Origin: JBBQYA01 sp038209155
GTDB taxonomy: Bacteria > Bacteroidota > Bacteroidia > Sphingobacteriales > Sphingobacteriaceae
Length of the DNA stretch: 37,324 bases
Direction of reading: 5' to 3'
NCBI GenBank assembly: GCA_038209155.1
Contig: JBBQYA010000019.1
Coordinates: forward strand, 1 to 37,324
Position numbers and translations under genes: made by a program. Below are positions 34,921-37,324 of this stretch, piece by piece. The notes beneath the pieces are model-generated. The model worked only from the letters and a program-made list of their open reading frames with translations. It was not told the DNA's origin and searched no databases. Within the stretch, counting starts at the first letter, position 1, and the number at the start of each line of letters is the position of its first letter.

Positions 34921-34947
34921 ACCCATCCGAAAACGATGGGTTTTTTT
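34921..34947 (+). terminator. Intrinsic terminator of rpsO
   Basis: A 7-bp stem ACCCATC (34921-34927) / GATGGGT (34935-34941) is followed by seven T (34941-34947). Confidence 0.9.
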
Positions 34948-35029
34948 ATGCTTTAAATCTTGATTTAACGTTAAATTATTTCAAACTTTTCTTCAAAATA
35001 CCTGCACTTACAAAATCGAACAAAAAACG

Positions 35030-35037
35030 TACTTTTG
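35030..35037 (+). promoter_or_regulatory. -7 element of the pnp promoter
   Basis: TACTTTTG matches TAnnTTTG and ends 17 bases before the pnp ATG, suggesting pnp has its own promoter downstream of the rpsO terminator. No TTTG stands at the -33 position. Confidence 0.55.
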
Positions 35038-35054
35038 TAAAAAATATTGAAAAT

Positions 35055-37187
35055 ATGATGCTAAATGCAATTACTAAATCATTCGATTTAGGAGATGGAA
35101 GAATGGTTTCCATCGAAACCGGAAAACTGGCAAAACAAGCCGACGGTTCAGTAGTAGTAAAATTCGGTTCGTGTATGTTGTTGGCTACTGTTGTATCTTC
35201 TAAAGATGCAAAAGCTGGGGTTGATTTTTTACCACTTTCTGTAGATTATCAAGAAAAATATGCAGCTACTGGAAGAATTCCTGGAGGATTTCTTCGACGT
35301 GAAGCGAGACTTTCTGATTATGAAGTTTTGATAAGCCGATTGGTAGACAGAGCATTAAGACCTTTGTTTCCAGATGATTATCATGCTGATACTCAAGTAA
35401 TGATAACATTGATTTCAGCAGATAAGGATGTTTTACCAGATGCTTTTGCTGCTTTAGCTGCTTCTGCTGCCATTGCTGTAAGTGATATTCCGTTCAACGG
35501 TCCAATTTCTGAAGTTCGAGTATCAAGAATAAATGGCAAAATGGTTATCAACCCTTTGATAAGCCAACTTGAACATGCAGATTACGAATTGATAATAGCT
35601 GGTTCTGAAAATGATATTGTGATGGTGGAAGGCGAAATGAACGAATGTTCAGAAGCAGATATGGTAGAAGCAATTGAGTTTGCACATAAAGCAATTAAAG
35701 TTCAGATTGCTTGCCAAAAAGAATTAATGGCTGCTGTAGGAAAAACTCCGAGAACCTATTCTCATGAAACAAATGACGAAGAATTAAAAACTAAGATTCA
35801 TTCAGAATTATACGACAGAGTTCTTACTGTTGCTAAATCTGGAGTTGGAAAAGACGAAAGATCAGAAGGTTTCAAATCGATAATCAAGGAATACATTGAA
35901 GCTATAGGCGAAGATGTAACTCCTGAAACGATTTTTTTAGCTAAGAAATATTATCACGAAGTGGAATATAAAGCTATGAGAAATATGATTTTAAATGATG
36001 GACAACGATTAGATGGAAGAAAAGTAGATGAAGTTAGGCCTATTTGGTCAGAAATTGATTATTTACCATCTGCCCATGGATCAGCAGTTTTCACTCGTGG
36101 AGAAACTCAATCGTTAACTTCAGTAACGTTAGGAGCTAAAACTGATGAGCAAATGATAGATGGAGTTATGTTTGAAGGATATAATAAATTTATGCTTCAT
36201 TATAATTTTCCCGGATTTTCTACCGGCGAAGTTCGTCCAAACCGTGGTGCAGGTAGAAGAGAAATTGGTCATGGAAACTTAGCCATGCGTGCTCTTAAAA
36301 AGGTACTTCCATCTGAGGATTTGAATCCGTACACTATACGAATTGTTTCAGATATACTAGAGTCAAATGGTTCGTCAAGTATGGCAACAGTTTGTGCTGG
36401 AACACTTGCTTTATTAGATGCTGGGGTTAAATTAAAAGCACCTGTTTCTGGTATTGCAATGGGCTTAATCACCGACGCTTCTGGAAAATATGCTATTCTT
36501 TCTGATATTTTAGGTGATGAAGATCATTTAGGAGACATGGATTTTAAAGTAACCGGAACCGAAAAAGGAATAACTGCTTGCCAAATGGATATTAAAATTC
36601 ATGGTTTGTCTTACGAAGTTTTAACCAAAGCTTTGGAACAAGCACGCCAAGGTAGATTGCATATTTTAGGTGAAATGAAAAAAACCATTTCAACTCCTAG
36701 AGAAGATCTTAAACCACATGCTCCAAGAATAGTTCAATTAAAAATTGCACGTGAATTTATTGGTGCTATCATTGGGCCTGGTGGAAAAGTGATTCAAGAA
36801 ATGCAACGTGAATCTGGTGCTACCATCAATATTGAGGAAAAAGATAATATGGGAATTATTCAGGTTTTTGCAGTGGATAAAGCTTCTATTGATAAAGTAG
36901 TGGCCAAAATAAAAGGGATTACTGCAACAGCAGAAGTGGGAGAAGTGTATGAAGGAACAGTGAAATCTATTATGCCATTTGGTGCATTTGTTGAATTTTT
37001 GCCTGGGAAAGACGGCTTACTACATATTTCAGAGATAGATCATAAACGATATGAGACAATGGACGGAATTTTTGAAGTAGGTCAGAAAATTCAAGTTAAA
37101 CTTTTAGAAGTTGATAAAAAAACTGGAAAGTTTAAATTGAGTAGAAAAGTACTTTTGCCAAAACCAGAAGTTACTCCACAAGATTAA
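35055..37187 (+). CDS. pnp: Polyribonucleotide nucleotidyltransferase (PNPase)
   Basis: This 3'-5' phosphorolytic exoribonuclease degrades mRNA and forms a trimer. The 710-residue protein has two RNase PH domains: the first has GGFLRREARLSDYEVLISRLVDRALRPLFP, and the second has RPIWSEIDYLPSAHGSAVFTRGETQ, with the catalytic segment DILGDEDHLGDMDFK. They flank an alpha-helical domain. A KH domain (REFIGAIIGPGGKVIQEMQ) and an S1 domain (YEGTVKSIMPFGAFVEFLPGKDGLLHISEI) complete the protein. The start ATGATG offers two adjacent Met codons. It is intact and ends at a strong terminator. Confidence 0.98.
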   Translation: MMLNAITKSFDLGDGRMVSIETGKLAKQADGSVVVKFGSCMLLATVVSSKDAKAGVDFLPLSVDYQEKYAATGRIPGGFLRREARLSDYEVLISRLVDRALRPLFPDDYHADTQVMITLISADKDVLPDAFAALAASAAIAVSDIPFNGPISEVRVSRINGKMVINPLISQLEHADYELIIAGSENDIVMVEGEMNECSEADMVEAIEFAHKAIKVQIACQKELMAAVGKTPRTYSHETNDEELKTKIHSELYDRVLTVAKSGVGKDERSEGFKSIIKEYIEAIGEDVTPETIFLAKKYYHEVEYKAMRNMILNDGQRLDGRKVDEVRPIWSEIDYLPSAHGSAVFTRGETQSLTSVTLGAKTDEQMIDGVMFEGYNKFMLHYNFPGFSTGEVRPNRGAGRREIGHGNLAMRALKKVLPSEDLNPYTIRIVSDILESNGSSSMATVCAGTLALLDAGVKLKAPVSGIAMGLITDASGKYAILSDILGDEDHLGDMDFKVTGTEKGITACQMDIKIHGLSYEVLTKALEQARQGRLHILGEMKKTISTPREDLKPHAPRIVQLKIAREFIGAIIGPGGKVIQEMQRESGATINIEEKDNMGIIQVFAVDKASIDKVVAKIKGITATAEVGEVYEGTVKSIMPFGAFVEFLPGKDGLLHISEIDHKRYETMDGIFEVGQKIQVKLLEVDKKTGKFKLSRKVLLPKPEVTPQD

Positions 37188-37210
37188 TTTTATTTTTTAT
37201 TGTAGAATTA

Positions 37211-37239
37211 AAAAGGAAGTCGATTGACTTCCTTTTTTT
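37211..37239 (+). terminator. Intrinsic terminator of pnp
   Basis: An 11-bp stem AAAAGGAAGTC (37211-37221) / GACTTCCTTTT (37226-37236) with loop GATT runs into seven T (37233-37239). The remaining bases to 37324 show no further gene. Confidence 0.93.
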
Positions 37240-37324
37240 ATTGGTGAATTATTGGTTTTAAAATATTAAATACAAAGCTGAAACCTTTTAATGTAGAATA
37301 GCGGCAATTTTTAATAAAATAATA

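Overview
The window looks like a chromosomal segment of an AT-rich member of the Bacteroidota. Four things point there. Two proteins end in type IX secretion (T9SS) type-A sorting domains (4614-5936, 19583-21445). One lipoprotein has the domain order of the T9SS component PorE (2301-4427). Several genes are preceded by the Bacteroidota promoter form TTTG-N(16-19)-TAnnTTTG. Translation starts generally lack Shine-Dalgarno sequences. The order within the phylum cannot be fixed from this sequence; a Chitinophagales/Sphingobacteriales-like lineage is only a guess.

Layout. 1-898: tail of an unidentified gene with a terminator, then a ~470 bp array of about 20 degenerate 23/24-bp T/G-rich repeats, then a palindromic element. 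899-7542 (minus strand): purM, the PorE-like lipoprotein, a secreted L-type lectin and manC, each apparently its own unit. 8262-14108 (plus): recQ-kdsA-csaA, an LpxH-type phosphoesterase and citrate synthase. 14562-14649: tRNA-Ser(UGA) on the minus strand with its own promoter and terminator. 14725-22288 (minus): a cell-envelope gene run of a three-PASTA membrane protein, a large T9SS cargo protein, a rhodanese, a seven-heme cytochrome fused to TPRs, MltG, a YbgC-type thioesterase and a YihY membrane protein. 22430-25900: ddl, a convergent second thioesterase, a gene-free stretch with what looks like a complete small-RNA transcription unit, and a PIN-PhoH ATPase. 26071-34460 (plus): a DUF2064 transferase-like protein, an Oar-like TonB-dependent receptor, a YnjBCD-type ABC transporter with a split permease, and a radical SAM enzyme. 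34629-37187: rpsO-pnp.

Most genes are housekeeping: purines, the TCA cycle, Kdo/LPS, peptidoglycan, RNA decay and translation. The best candidate for an undescribed system is 26071-34460. There an outer-membrane receptor, a periplasmic binding lipoprotein, two permeases, an ATPase and a radical SAM enzyme stand in one direction, with overlapping or nearly abutting ABC and radical SAM genes. This suggests capture, import and radical-based processing of a specific but unknown compound. Other points of interest are the repeat array with its 211-bp higher-order period, the candidate small RNA at about 24112-24384, and the multiheme cytochrome/TPR/rhodanese set.
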